Shown here piece by piece: positions 22,395 through 33,348 of a stretch of DNA of 64,000 nt (position 1 is its first letter; every line of letters starts with the position of its first letter). A program made the position numbers and the translations under genes. The notes beneath the pieces are model-generated. The model was not told the DNA's origin. It saw nothing but the letters and a program-made list of their open reading frames with translations, and did no database searches. The stretch is from Huntiella abstrusa (lineage: Eukaryota > Ascomycota > Sordariomycetes > Microascales > Ceratocystidaceae), in assembly GCA_025685495.1 (NCBI GenBank), contig JAJNMT010000003.1:62001-126000 (forward strand), given 5' to 3'.

Positions 22395-24497
22395 ATGCCG
22401 AGACGAAAAAAGGGCTCATCTATCACGGTCACTCCGGCTACGGGGCCAAAAAAGCGTTTTGAGCAAAGTGTGTTTCCAGTGAGAAGGACCGTTGTGAAGG
22501 CGAAAAAGAGTCTAGGGACGGGAAAGGTAAAGGTACAGGCGAGGTTAAATTTTGGATCTGGGGATACAAGAGAAGCGGGGAAGAGCACGGAGATTCAAAA
22601 GGAGGTCGTCGCGGATTCAGAAGATGACGAAGATGACGATGACGATGATGAGGAAAAGGAGAACAGGCCTGAATCTCAACTTGAGCGGGGTCGGGATGGG
22701 ATGTTAGTGGAGGGTCCTTCATTTGTTGACGTCATGGGCTCAGATGAGGAGCTTGGTGCGGGAACCCCACGAAAGGCGACACCACGAAAAGCTACCCCCA
22801 GAAAACCAATTCTCGGGATGCAGATATCGGATAAGCCTGAAAGAAGGTTGTTTGGTGGTTCTATTGCGGATAGTCTTGACTCTTCTAGTGATGAAGAGAG
22901 ACAGATATCGCTTATTGAAGATGACGTGGAAACTGTGGATGGGGAAAGTGACACGGGGCAGGATGGTGAGACAACACTTGAAAGGGTTATTCCAGATTCG
23001 GATGACGATGATGAGGAGGCAGCCGACTGGGTTATTAGAGACTCGGAAGACGACGAGGACGAGGATTATCACGATGAGCCTGTGATTATTGAAGATTCAT
23101 TACGGACTACTCAGAGCTTGTCGGGGAGGATACAAACGCAGACTCAGACACAGACACAACCTGAGACGGAGCCCCCAAACCCACATTCCGAAGTCCCCCC
23201 ACAAAGAGACCCGACACCGCCCCCAGAAACACAATATCCTCATATCGAAACCCAAGCTCTTCTCTCTGTCCTTGCTGCTTCGGAGGAACAACCCTCTACG
23301 AAAAGACCATTTCGACGACAAGAGTCTTTAGTTGAACGGCCAAGGCCACGGAAAAGAGCAGCTTTTGCGGAGGAGATTGCAGAGTATCGGAATCATGGAT
23401 CTTTTACTATGGACGGGGACAGTGAGGTCGTAAGGGGGGAGCCGGTGAAGAGCATTTTAAGAAGAGAGACACAAAGGGATACACAATGGGAAAGTCAGAG
23501 GTTGCCTGCCGATATATTCTTCTCGATGCAGACACCAGGTTTGGGCACAGATGTTTTGGTAGAAGAAGATGAAGAGTACGCCGAGACGGTAATCAACGGG
23601 AGACAAGGCACAATCTGTATCAGAAATCATTGTCCTGATGTTACCCGTGTATGGTTATATCTTCGGCCGCCGGTTGATCGTCTTCAGCACGTCTTATTGG
23701 TGGATCCTCCGAATGATGAGGCGGAGCGACCGGGGCATTGGACGGGAAAAGCGGATTACTGGGGCTACACTGTCAGAGAGGTTTACGAAATGAATGATGC
23801 AGTGAGCATGGCGGAAATGATCGAACAATCTTGGGCAAAGAAAGGGAAAGAGGTACAATGGATAGCACCGGGTGTAGCTGGGAGTTGGCTAGGAAATCTT
23901 GTACGAAAAGTCGAACCTAGACTCGAGAGTCCCCCGATGTCACCGGAACCTCCTGCCCTTGACATCCCGGATAGTCCTCTACCCCAACTCCCGGAAGATC
24001 ATCCTGACCCACAAATATCGCCCTCTCCGTCTCCCGCGGCAGTGACTCGTCAAGCTACATATAGTGTCGTCAATGGGGCAAACATGTTCCGAACTCCGTC
24101 TACAACTACCACACCCCCACGAACCCGCTGGCGCCGTCCCGTAGGATCAATACCCGGCAGCGACGCGTTTGATATGCCGGAGAACAGCGCAGCGTCTACT
24201 CGACCTTCATCTCCCCCAGTAAAACGGAAAAAGAGAAAGAGCGATGGAATTAAAACACGGCGGAAAAAGAGAGTCCTACTTGAGACACAAGAAGTGCTAG
24301 ATCCTGTACGACCGCCGGATATCCTCCCTAGTAGCCAATTAGGCGCCGGAATGGACGGAGAAGTTGACATGGGAATGTCTCTCGGGCTAAGCCTAATATG
24401 GCCCAACAACGACATCTCACCTACCCCCGAAGAACGCATCCCCGCCACTCCGCACTCTCCTTCAATGATTGTCGCTGATTCTCAAGAAAGCTTATAA
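22395..24497 (+). CDS. Nuclear acidic/basic protein with possible PUA-like domain (700 aa)
   Basis: Intronless 700-aa frame. Order of parts: basic N-terminus (MPRRKKG), acidic blocks (about 74-90 and 160-235), three TPRKA repeats near 125-138, a TQTQTQTQ run near 248, then an apparently folded region at about 370-500, and a basic bipartite nuclear signal near 612-632 (KRKKRKS...TRRKKR). The folded region pairs a short beta-rich stretch (VLVEEDEEYAETVINGRQGT) with a strand-turn-Trp segment (VTRVWLYLRPPVDRL) and helices. This is reminiscent of a fungal family I recall with an ASCH/PUA-like RNA-binding fold. That assignment is inference from memory and needs profile comparison. The C-terminus has several SP/TP sites and ends in DSQESL. 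Likely a chromatin or RNA-linked nuclear protein. Confidence 0.8.
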   Translation: MPRRKKGSSITVTPATGPKKRFEQSVFPVRRTVVKAKKSLGTGKVKVQARLNFGSGDTREAGKSTEIQKEVVADSEDDEDDDDDDEEKENRPESQLERGRDGMLVEGPSFVDVMGSDEELGAGTPRKATPRKATPRKPILGMQISDKPERRLFGGSIADSLDSSSDEERQISLIEDDVETVDGESDTGQDGETTLERVIPDSDDDDEEAADWVIRDSEDDEDEDYHDEPVIIEDSLRTTQSLSGRIQTQTQTQTQPETEPPNPHSEVPPQRDPTPPPETQYPHIETQALLSVLAASEEQPSTKRPFRRQESLVERPRPRKRAAFAEEIAEYRNHGSFTMDGDSEVVRGEPVKSILRRETQRDTQWESQRLPADIFFSMQTPGLGTDVLVEEDEEYAETVINGRQGTICIRNHCPDVTRVWLYLRPPVDRLQHVLLVDPPNDEAERPGHWTGKADYWGYTVREVYEMNDAVSMAEMIEQSWAKKGKEVQWIAPGVAGSWLGNLVRKVEPRLESPPMSPEPPALDIPDSPLPQLPEDHPDPQISPSPSPAAVTRQATYSVVNGANMFRTPSTTTTPPRTRWRRPVGSIPGSDAFDMPENSAASTRPSSPPVKRKKRKSDGIKTRRKKRVLLETQEVLDPVRPPDILPSSQLGAGMDGEVDMGMSLGLSLIWPNNDISPTPEERIPATPHSPSMIVADSQESL

Positions 24498-25589
24498 GTG
24501 AAACTCTATGTAGAATATCTAATACCTGGATTCAACAGTACAGGCCTAATTTCACCTTTTTACACCCTAACCCTATATATTGCCGTTGCTATTTACAATC
24601 GATTTTTGTTTCACAATGGCTGACAGTTTGCGGGTTACAGAAGGTGGCTTACATAAGCCTCGGTGGCTTGGAACGAGGGAGGCCGGGCGTGAATAATGGA
24701 ATAATGAATGAAGAGTTGTTGGTCTTTTTGGGCATCAGCCACTTGTGTATTAAGGGAATAGATAGTGTCTTTTGTCTTTGACGAGGGGATTTATTCTACG
24801 GTGTCGGTGATGTATCCAACAGCCTGTATTTTTGCGGTATCTTTTGTGATTCAGGAGGCCTAATTAGACGGCATGTTCTTAGAGTCTACGCCTTGATTTT
24901 CTTATTTTTTTTCTTCTACTTTAATTCCTTTACTCGGCTGCACTTTACCGCCGGTAGTTTGCACGACCAGCGAACCGACCAACCAAAGCAAATTCACCCC
25001 ACCGAACTCGAAAGAGCCGTCCTTGTCCTGGGCTGCGAGAACCTGAAGTCGCTGACTGGATCCACCACTGACTGGCCAGTCGCTTTCTACCTGGCTTACT
25101 CGCTCGTTTGCTTTGTTCGAGGCACTGTTGGCGGCTTCACTGGTGTATTGTTATACCCCGCAAAGACCCATCGTCGCTCGTCGCTCGTTTCGTTTTGCCG
25201 TGTGCCGGCGTCTTTCCTTGTTGCAAATTGACACTTTGTTTTTGTTACATTTCTTTTTTTACTCTTGTCCCTTTTTTTGTTGCTTAATTCTGGCCATTCA
25301 ATACCACCGACTATTTTTTGCGTTATATACCCGACAGAAGCATCCCACTATCTCTATTCGCCACGACTAAACTCGTCACCACCTACTTTCTCAACTTCGA
25401 TTTTCAGACTCGGGACTGAACCTGCAGCTTGAACTCCCTTCTGTACTATATATATCCCAACGCTCGCTTTATATATTATACTCGACAATTCGCCGTCCGT
25501 ACGTTCGCTCGACCGTCTCCGCCCGTCCCTTGCTTGGCCGTGGCTCTCGCTGAGAGTGTCTGGCCGTTGCGCCTGAATGTAGAGACATA
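24498..25589. other. Intergenic, 1.1 kb: 3' flank and long leader of the Zds gene
   Basis: Contains CCCTAACCCTATATA at 24565-24579, pyrimidine-rich stretches and TATATATA elements near 25447, typical of a fungal promoter with a long leader. No coding frame with support. Confidence 0.45.
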
Positions 25590-28172
25590 ATGGTGAGTTC
25601 TGTCGGCGTTCTCTTTGTCGTCGGTCGTCTCTCGTCTTCGTCGCAATCGTTAACCCTTTCCGCTATATTTTCTCCCCCGCTATAGACCTTCTCATCCCAC
25701 CCCCACCGTAATGCAGGTGGCAACGGGTCCCAACTCCCCGGCGATGACCCCGACAAGTCATCTTTCGGCCGCCGTGCCAATTCTGGAGCCCGCGGCCACA
25801 CTCCTCAACTCTCAATTTCCGATCCTAGCCACTACGTGACAGAGGTTATCTCCGGCTTATACGGTAGCGAAGATGAAGATACGCCCTCAGACCGCCCACT
25901 TAGTTTCATGCCCTCCGCCTCCGAGGAAATCATCCACGCTGTATCCGGTCCGCCTAGTCCTCTTAGACCAAAGGGTGGCAATATGTCGAATATCCCGTCG
26001 CGTCTATCTACCGCTTCACTGAGTCCGACTTCGGCTGCCGCTCAGCAATCCGGCCCTACTTCGCCACTTCGATCACCAACTTCGCCAGCTTTGGCGTCGC
26101 CAAAATCTCTGCGCGACTTCCGAGACCAGGAGAATCTACAGCAGCCCAACGATATTGCCCAAGAGCTTAGCAATCTCCAGGCTCTTCGTCGGATGTCTAT
26201 GGACGTTGGCAACTCGTCTGATCCGGATTTGCTCCCTTTTAATACAGTGTCGCTCGTCCAAATGTCCTCAGTGGCCCCCACTGGCGATGACGATGAGGGA
26301 GATCCTTCGCGACTGTTATGGGTGCCGGCCCGTGTACATCCTGAACTTGCCCCGGGAGAGTTCAAGACCTTTATTGAAGACCGTGTGCGCACCATCAAGC
26401 GTCGTTCAGGAGACTCTTCATTGTCAGTCGATTCACTTGGTGGATTTTCTGGAGAAGGTCTACAAAGGAAGAAGTCGATGCTCTCACGACATGTCGAATC
26501 GTCTTCTAGCAGTATTCACTCTCTTGAAGAAAGTGACGAGTCGGCCAGGGAGCGCGCGTATAGTGGAGGATCAATACCACTGGACGATCTGGTGAATGAC
26601 GTACCCGGCACACTAAAGAAGCTATCACTCGACTCAGAGCCGGCTGATGGCGATCCCGGTGATCGGCCCGTACTTGCCAAGGGCCCTGGACGCATGGGTT
26701 TACAGAGATCCACGAGGACTCAGTACCGCAAGGGTAATTCCGTGCGCGGCGATCGCTCTGCCCTGGCTAAGCGAGTGGCGTCGAGACACCAGGAGGGTTC
26801 GCCCACCACAGACAGTGGCACGCCGCCGCCAGTTCCGGGCCTACAGAGATCGAATACTGAACCTGGACCGGTCACAGACAACTTTTCAAGACCAAAACTA
26901 CGGCAAAGATTGGCGGATGATACGTCTGTCATTCCAGAGGAGGATGTTCTTGAGACGCGGACTGCACGATCAACTTCACTTGAGTCTGGGCCGCCAGTGC
27001 CGCAGATTGTGGCTACGTCTTCTGAGGACCAGCTAGCATATCAGCAACAACAGCAACTATCGCCCCAACAACAGGCCACGTCCCCTGGACAGTGGTCAGT
27101 ACGGTCAGCTGAGGAACAGCAGACAAGTCAATGGTCGTCAATTGGAGCCAGGGCATCCGAACTCGCCCAGACACAGAATCAACCACAACAGCCAATGTCA
27201 CCGCCAGGACGTGATGGAGCACCACTTTCCAGAGCCCAGTCACTGCAAAATTCCAAGTATAGTCAACCACAACAATCACCACAACCGTTACAAGGACAGC
27301 CATACGACCAAGCACCACCAACAGAGGAATCACGCAGAGACAAGAAGAGCAAAAAGGATGAAGACTCTGCTAGTGTCACATCCACGCGCTCGGCTGGAAG
27401 TGGATGGAAGTGGTTCAAGTCTGGTAGCAGCAGCTCTCCCGACGACAAGGATCGGGAGAAAAAGTCGGAAAGCAAGAAGCACAAGTCCAAGCAAAGCACG
27501 AGCGAAAAGTATACGGTACCAATCGAAAATGCGCGCCTGGATGTCCTTCAGTCCTCTATTGACGGTGGAGGTCGTGGCGGTTCGCGCGAGAGTTCGGTAT
27601 TGGACCGTGAGGATCCAAACAACCGGGTGGCTATTGACGAAAAGGACAAGAAGCATGCCCGGGGCAAGTCAGACGCGCGCAAGGATGGCCTCTTCTCATC
27701 CATCTTTGGAGGAAAGAAGAAGGCCGATCGTGATTCTATGGCGTCTAACGGCGGCGGGAAAAAGGGACATCACCTCAAGGTGTCGGTGGATGAGTACGCA
27801 TACAAGCCTCTACGGCCTGATATTGACTATCCATGGTCACGCTTCCCGTTGGTGGAGGAACGCGCCATTTATCGCATGGCACACCTGAAGCTAGCACATC
27901 CTAGGCGGCCGTTGCACAGCCAGGTGCTGCTGAGTAACTTTATGTATAACTACTTGGCCATCGTGCAGGCCATGAATCCCACTATGCAGGTGCCGCTGTC
28001 ACCTCAGCAGCGCAGGTTGGAGGAGGAAAGAAAGAAGAAGGAAGCGGAGCAACAAGCGTTGATGATGCAGCAACAACAGCAGCAGCAACAGCAACAAGGA
28101 GGTGAAGAACCGGGGTATTATGATTATGCGCAGGTGAGTGGCGGTGGTGAACAGCAACACAACTGGCTGTAG
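25590..28172 (+). CDS. Zds-family regulator (Zds1 C-terminal domain)
   Basis: The first coding exon is only the ATG (25590-25592). An intron 25593-25685 (GTGAGT...CTATAG) leads to exon 25686-28172, giving 829 aa. The join adds about 50 in-frame residues before the conserved block HYVTEVISGLYG, which supports the ATG-only exon. Most of the protein is low complexity: Ser/Pro, then Gln-rich runs near 450-530 and a ten-residue Gln run near the end. The diagnostic region is at about 700-765, where the Zds C-terminal domain appears: YPWSRFPLVEERAIYRMAH, then LKLAHPRRPLHSQVLLSNFM. In yeast, Zds1/2 bind PP2A-Cdc55 and influence Cdc14 release, polarity and mRNA export; a similar regulatory role is expected. 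A lysine-rich segment (RRDKKSKKDED) lies mid-protein. Confidence 0.9.
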
Positions 28173-28772
28173 TAGATATCTTTGGGGGTTGTGCTCTTTC
28201 CTGGTTTTCTTTGTTTATGGGTATTTTACATTTTCACCGGTGATTATTGGCATTGTATATCTTCAGTCGGGTGAAGCTTGATGAATGATGATTTCTCGTT
28301 TCAATGACGTCTTATTTGCTCCTTTGTCGTCGTGACATGTGATAGATTCCCTTCCTTCTGCAGGAGAGTCAGGCTCTAGTGTTTCACAAGCCATGTTTGT
28401 GATAACCCTGGTATTAACCCTGACGAGGCTGCCAATGGAATGCCTTCTTTGGCGGTAGTAGGATTCTAGGTGACTGCCAAAGCTCCCAGCTTTATCTGTA
28501 GAGTGGAGAGGGAAGGGACAGGATAGAAGCACAGGGGTGGGGATTTGTTTGGCATGGTTGGTTACGTGGGTTGTTGTTGTTTTTGGACGATTTGCGATTC
28601 GTTATTTTGGCATTTTTCCACGAGTGTTTCTAATTTGTAGACCTTTTTATCGGTTAACCTTATTTTGTGTGGGTTTTTTTCATCAGCGACATTACGGATC
28701 CCTAGCTTTGTTTTACCTGCGTCCTATTTGGAAGCATCCTGAACGAGAACACAACCACTAAATACACGACAA
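28173..28772. other. Intergenic, 600 bases
   Basis: 3' flank of the Zds gene and promoter of the phosphoesterase-like gene. A T-rich stretch lies near 28570-28690. Nothing else seen. Confidence 0.45.
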
Positions 28773-30798
28773 ATGGCCACTGTAAGCTCTCGACTCTGCC
28801 CCGCCATCCACTTCTGGAATGTCCGCTAACACGTGTCCCCTGCCTTTGATAGAACCGTCCGTACAGCGCCGCCGCTGCTGGATACGTGCCCAATGGCACT
28901 CCGTCGCCCGCGCCCGGTCATCTGCCGCCTGGTGCGGCCCCACTGCTACCGAATCAGGGGAGGATTGTGCAGACTGGACCGTATCGGGTTCTCTGTGTGG
29001 CAGATGTCAGGGGTGATGTGCGCATGTTGAATAAGCTGGCGAAGGAGGCCAAGGCAGACCATATTATTCACACTGGTGACTTTGGATTCTACGATGAGAC
29101 CAGTTTGGACCGCATTTCGGAAAAGTAAGTATGGTGGTTGATGGTAGGCCGGGAGGATGGTTGGCTGACTTTGACTGCAGGACTTTGAAGCACATTGCCC
29201 AGTACTCGCCGCTGATCGACGATGCGGTGAAGCGGTCTATTCAGACATCGGGTGGCGCTCCTATTAAGCCGCGCTTTACGCCTGCCCAGCTTGCTCTTTC
29301 TCAACTGCCCGATCTACTCAAGGGTAACATTAAACTCGACGTTCCTGTGTACACAGTGTGGGGTGCGTGCGAGGATGTACGGGTTTTAGAGAAGTTCCGG
29401 TCGGGAGAATACAAGGTCAACAACCTTCACATTATTGACGAGAACCAATCTCGTTTGATTGAGTTGGGTGGTGTCAAGTTGCGTCTGCTGGGACTTGGTG
29501 GTGCTGTTGTCATGCACAAGCTGTTCGACAATGGTGAGGGCCGGACTACCATTGCCGGTGGACAGGGAACTATGTGGGCCACCCTCCTTCAAATGGGTGA
29601 GCTTATTGATACAGCGCATCGTGTGTACGACCCTACTGAAACCCGTGTGTTCATTACCCATGCTTCGCCTGCCCGTGAGGGCCTTCTGAACCAACTTTCA
29701 GTAACCCTCAAGGCCGATTTCTCCATCTCCGCTGGTCTTCACTTCCGTTATGGCTCTTCCTACAACGAGTTTAGCGTTAACCCCACCATGGACTATTACC
29801 GGAGCAAGCTTGGTCGGTCCAAGGCATCCTTCAATGACGTCTGGGAAGCGGTACGCGGCGTGGTAGAGCCAGCAGTGGCTGCCAACGAGGCTCAACAAAA
29901 CCTTTTGCGGAATGCTTTGGAGTTGGTAGAGAAGATGCCTAACCTAGGTAGTGAAGGGGCTGCTGCTTCAGGTCCAAACGTTCAGGGATCGGTGGACGAA
30001 AGTGCGTTTAAGAATATGTGGAACTTCAACCTCGCTGATGCTTCTTTTGGCTGGCTCGTGATGGAGATTCAAGAGGGCCGCATTAGTACGGAAATGAAGG
30101 CCATGGGTTTTAACTTTGCTCACCGTGGCGCTAAGCAGGCCGGACCACCGGCTGCTAGCCCCACCGTTGCCCCGGCTGCTGCTGTAGAAAAAGAGAAGCC
30201 TGCGCCATCGGCGGTTTCGGCATCCACTACTCTTGCCGCGCCTGAATCTGAACAGCCTGCCGCTGTTAGTCCGCCAACTAAACCAGCACAGACTGAGCCT
30301 GCCAGATCGAATTCAGGGACACCAGCTCCTAGTGCAGAGGGGGCCACGGAAAGCGCTCCAGAAATCATTGCACTATTCGTTTCAAACGTCACAAATGACT
30401 CTCAGATTCCATTGCTTTTCCCCACTGACAAGTATCCAAACTTAAAGGTTGACAAGTGGGGTCCATCAAACAAGGTTGTCCACTTCGCCACAGCCGAGGA
30501 ACGTGATGCTGCTTTGGCCGACGTCGCCGAAGAGTTCAAGACCAGAGCACCCGATGACCGCGACCGTAGCAAGCCTCTTGTCAAGATGTTTATTCAACGT
30601 GGTGGCCGGGAGCGGGGACCGCGTGGTGACGGTGCCTGGCGCGGGGGTAAGAATGGAGACGGTGGTTACCGCTCTAGTGGCCAAGGGAATGGAAACGGGG
30701 CTAGTGACTCCGAAACTGGTGGTAGACGGGGCGGCAGACGGTCGGACAGAGGTCGGAGGAACGGTCGGAGAGGGGGCAGAGAAGGTGGGGAAGCTTAA
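28773..30798 (+). CDS. Metallophosphoesterase-like protein with RGG tail (DUF2433-type)
   Basis: Exons 28773-28781 (three codons), 28853-29124 and 29181-30798 give 632 aa. Residues about 35-330 resemble the calcineurin-like phosphoesterase fold: VLCVADVRGDV, then HIIHTGDFGFYDE, then later His-containing loops (VFITHASPAREG and AGLHFRYG). The first metal motif is D-x-R where classical enzymes have D-x-H, so activity is uncertain. This arrangement fits the fungal DUF2433 family as I remember it. After an Ala/Pro/Ser-rich linker (about 380-450) comes a small folded segment (IIALFVSNVTNDSQIP...VVHFATAEERDAAL) that looks like an RRM-type strand-helix pattern. An Arg/Gly-rich tail follows (GGRRGGRRSDRGRRNGRRGG), typical of RNA-binding proteins. 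Likely RNA-associated; substrate unknown. Convergent with COQ5, whose stop is 184 bases away. Confidence 0.85.
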
Positions 30799-30982
30799 TA
30801 CTAGGCTGTAGTTTATTTTGTTTGCTTTTTGGGTCAGGTCTGATGGTTTAATGGACGGATTGGGTGGTTGGATATTCTCTTGGTTCTATGATACTTTTTT
30901 TATTCAGTTTGTTTGTGTTCTATCGTACAAGTCAGAGTCTGTGGTCTCTGTCGGCCAGTCCTGGTCTTTCTACTCCAGTGGT

Positions 30983-31945
30983 TTATTTCAATGGCTTGAT
31001 GCCCTTATGAATGGCCGCCACACCCCCAGTTAGGTCCTCGTAGCCCTTGCCTGAAATCTCAAAGCCAGCGTCCTGGATCATGGAAGCAAAGCGCTCCTGG
31101 CTTGGGAAGCGCTCAATCGACTCAACGAGGTACTGGTAACTATCGCGGTCTCCGGCAACAACCTGGCCAATCAATGGGATAGCTGAGAAACTCCACCGCT
31201 TGTACACGGCGTTGAAAAGAGGGTACTTATCGGCACTGGAGAACTCTAAGCAGGCAAATACACCACCGGGCTTCAACACACGGTACGCTTCTCTCAAAGC
31301 CGCAGGGATATCAGTAAAGTTGCGGATACCAAAGGATACAGTGTACAAATCAACACTGTTGTCGGGGATAGAAGGGGGAAGTTCCTGGGCGTTGGCTTCG
31401 GTGAATGTTATCGCGGCTTGGTGGGCGGGTGGGAGAGTAAGAGAGCGGGTCTTGCCGACTGAGAGCATGTCGGGGTTGATGTCAGAAATGGTGATTTTGA
31501 CGGAGGGGTGGCCGTGTTGAGTTATGGCGGTGTCGAGGAGGCGGAAGGCGATGTCGCCGGTTCCTCCTGCGATATCGAGAAGAGAGAGTTGGGAGTTGGC
31601 GGTGGTGGGGCGGAGACCGGGGGAGAGGCCGGAGACGAAGTGGTTCCTGTTGATGTTAGTTTATGTAGATTTTGGTAAGAACTTAACAACTCACTTCCAG
31701 ACACGGTGCCAGCCAAATGACATCAAATCATTCATCCGGTCATACGACTCGGCTACAGAGGTGAACACATCCGCGACTTTCTTCTGCTTCTCGGCAGTCG
31801 GCACTTCCTGGAATCCGAAATGTGTGGTTTGCGCCGACTCGGTAGGCCGGCTATCTTGCAGGCGGACGATCGATGTGTGGAAAAGACGAGGCGCCGGGAA
31901 TGCCCGGGCGCGGAGGGCCCGCATTGAGTGGAGCGTGCGAGACAT
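30983..31945 (-). CDS. COQ5: 2-methoxy-6-polyprenyl-1,4-benzoquinol methylase (ubiquinone biosynthesis)
   Basis: Minus-strand exons 31945-31695 and 31646-30983, with a 48-base intron (GTGAGT...CTAAC...ACAG), give 304 aa. The N-terminus is Arg/Ala/Ser-rich without acidic residues (MSRTLHSMRALRARAF), as expected for mitochondrial import. The body has the UbiE/COQ5 signatures: HFGFQEVPTAEKQKKVADVF at the start, the S-adenosylmethionine motif LLDIAGGTGDIAFRLL, the family block VDLYTVSFGIRNFTD and the post-motif RVLKPGGVFACLEFS. The enzyme performs the C-methylation step of coenzyme Q synthesis in the matrix-side CoQ synthome. The length matches the family. Confidence 0.96.
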
Positions 31946-32163
31946 TATGACGTTTGGCTGGCTTGGGGTGGTATGAGGTACGGGATGGCGCGGGGTGAAG
32001 CTCTTTTATGGACTGTTGAAGCTTCTGAAATTATGTGGGGCTGTGGCGCTTATAACGCCACTGTGGCGGATTGTGACATCCGGCGGATATCACGGGGGAC
32101 GACAGGTCGGTTGTGTGTATGTATATACTTGTGTATTGTCAATTAACTAGATGTATTTGTATC

Positions 32164-33348
32164 CTATTCCTCCTCGTACCCGGTGCGCCCGACAAGGCTG
32201 CTCGATACATGGCTTAGTCGGGGTTCTTCTTTCTTTTGAATGAGATGAGCGAATTTCCTCGTTAAAGCGGCATGTCTGAAGCGCCTGGCGACGGTTCCCC
32301 ACCATTTCTCGCCGGCAAGCTGCTCTTCAATGCGTTTGTCGGCGCGGTGACGGGCAATACGCCGGGAAGAACTCGTTGTAAGACGCTGAATTGAAGGATG
32401 CGATCCGGTGCGTGCAGAGGACCGGTTAGCCCGGCCGTTTGGGGAGCCACCAGTGTGGTTGTGTGCGCTATGCGAAGCAACCCTGGTAGCCGAGGTTTCG
32501 CGCGCATTCCCTCCAACGATGCGGCTCCGGGGCTGGGGAGGACGAGGGCTTAAATGCGTAGAAGCACTTCTGCTGCTCCGTAAGGACCCGGGCGGAGTCG
32601 TGCCGGGAGTAGGCGCGGGAGTAACGAGAATTGGAATTGATGTCTCACGGGACCGTACAGGAGTTTTCTTCTTTCTCACGGGCTCGGGCGACTCAGAGGG
32701 GGCATGGATGCGAATGTCGGGGATTGTGGTAGCAGCCTTACGGCGCTTTTTCAGCTTGGGCCGGGGGGCGGGGCATGGTGTTTCCGGTAAGTCGCCTATG
32801 GCATGTCTAATGATCGACTGGTTGGGGCTCGGGAAGGCGGGGAGTGCATCGGGATTGGGTTGGCTGCGAACGTTGCCTTTCTTGTTGGTTTTCTTCACGG
32901 ATTCAACCCACTGCTGACTTCTTGCAATCGGATCGGCGGTGACGTTTGAGGCGTCGCTGGGCGTCTTGAGAGGCCTTTCAATCGAGGGGATAATGGGAGC
33001 TGAGGGGATAACAGGGCTTGTAGGCACGGCGCAGATCGAGGGCACAGGGAAGATTGAAGCGGGACGTCCAGTGGGATTGGCAGTGCCGCCAAATAGACCA
33101 GTAGGACTTCCAACGGGCGACTCAGCAAAGATGCCATTAGGGACTGGCCTGGTGAATGAAAGATTGGTTGAATCGGGGATGGGGGCGAGGTCAGGCGCAA
33201 TGGCTGCTTCTTCATCATGAGGTCGTGTCTGTCGGGGGAGGAACTATTCCCAAAACATACGTAGAGCCGGCCGAATAAGAAAGCTAGCTGTGCATAGCAC
33301 AAAGAGAGTGACGGTCAGGGCGATGCCCAAGGTAGTTGTTTCGGACAT
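32164..33348 (-). CDS. Single-pass membrane protein, function unknown (375 aa)
   Basis: Minus-strand exons 33348-33261 and 33203-32164, with a 57-base intron (GTATGT...AAGCAG), give 375 aa. The N-terminus has one hydrophobic segment at about residues 7-25 (LGIALTVTLFVLCTASFLI) followed by Arg, so it is likely a signal anchor. The rest is Pro/Ser/Arg-rich and mostly disordered. There is a basic motif near 185 (PKLKKRRKAA), and a conserved-looking C-terminal segment with Trp-Trp and many Arg/His (GEKWWGTVARRFRHAAL). I do not recognise the family. The acceptor is a tandem NAGNAG (AAGCAG), so two isoforms differing by one residue are possible. An earlier acceptor would give a 32-base intron out of frame, so it was not chosen. 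Confidence 0.7.
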
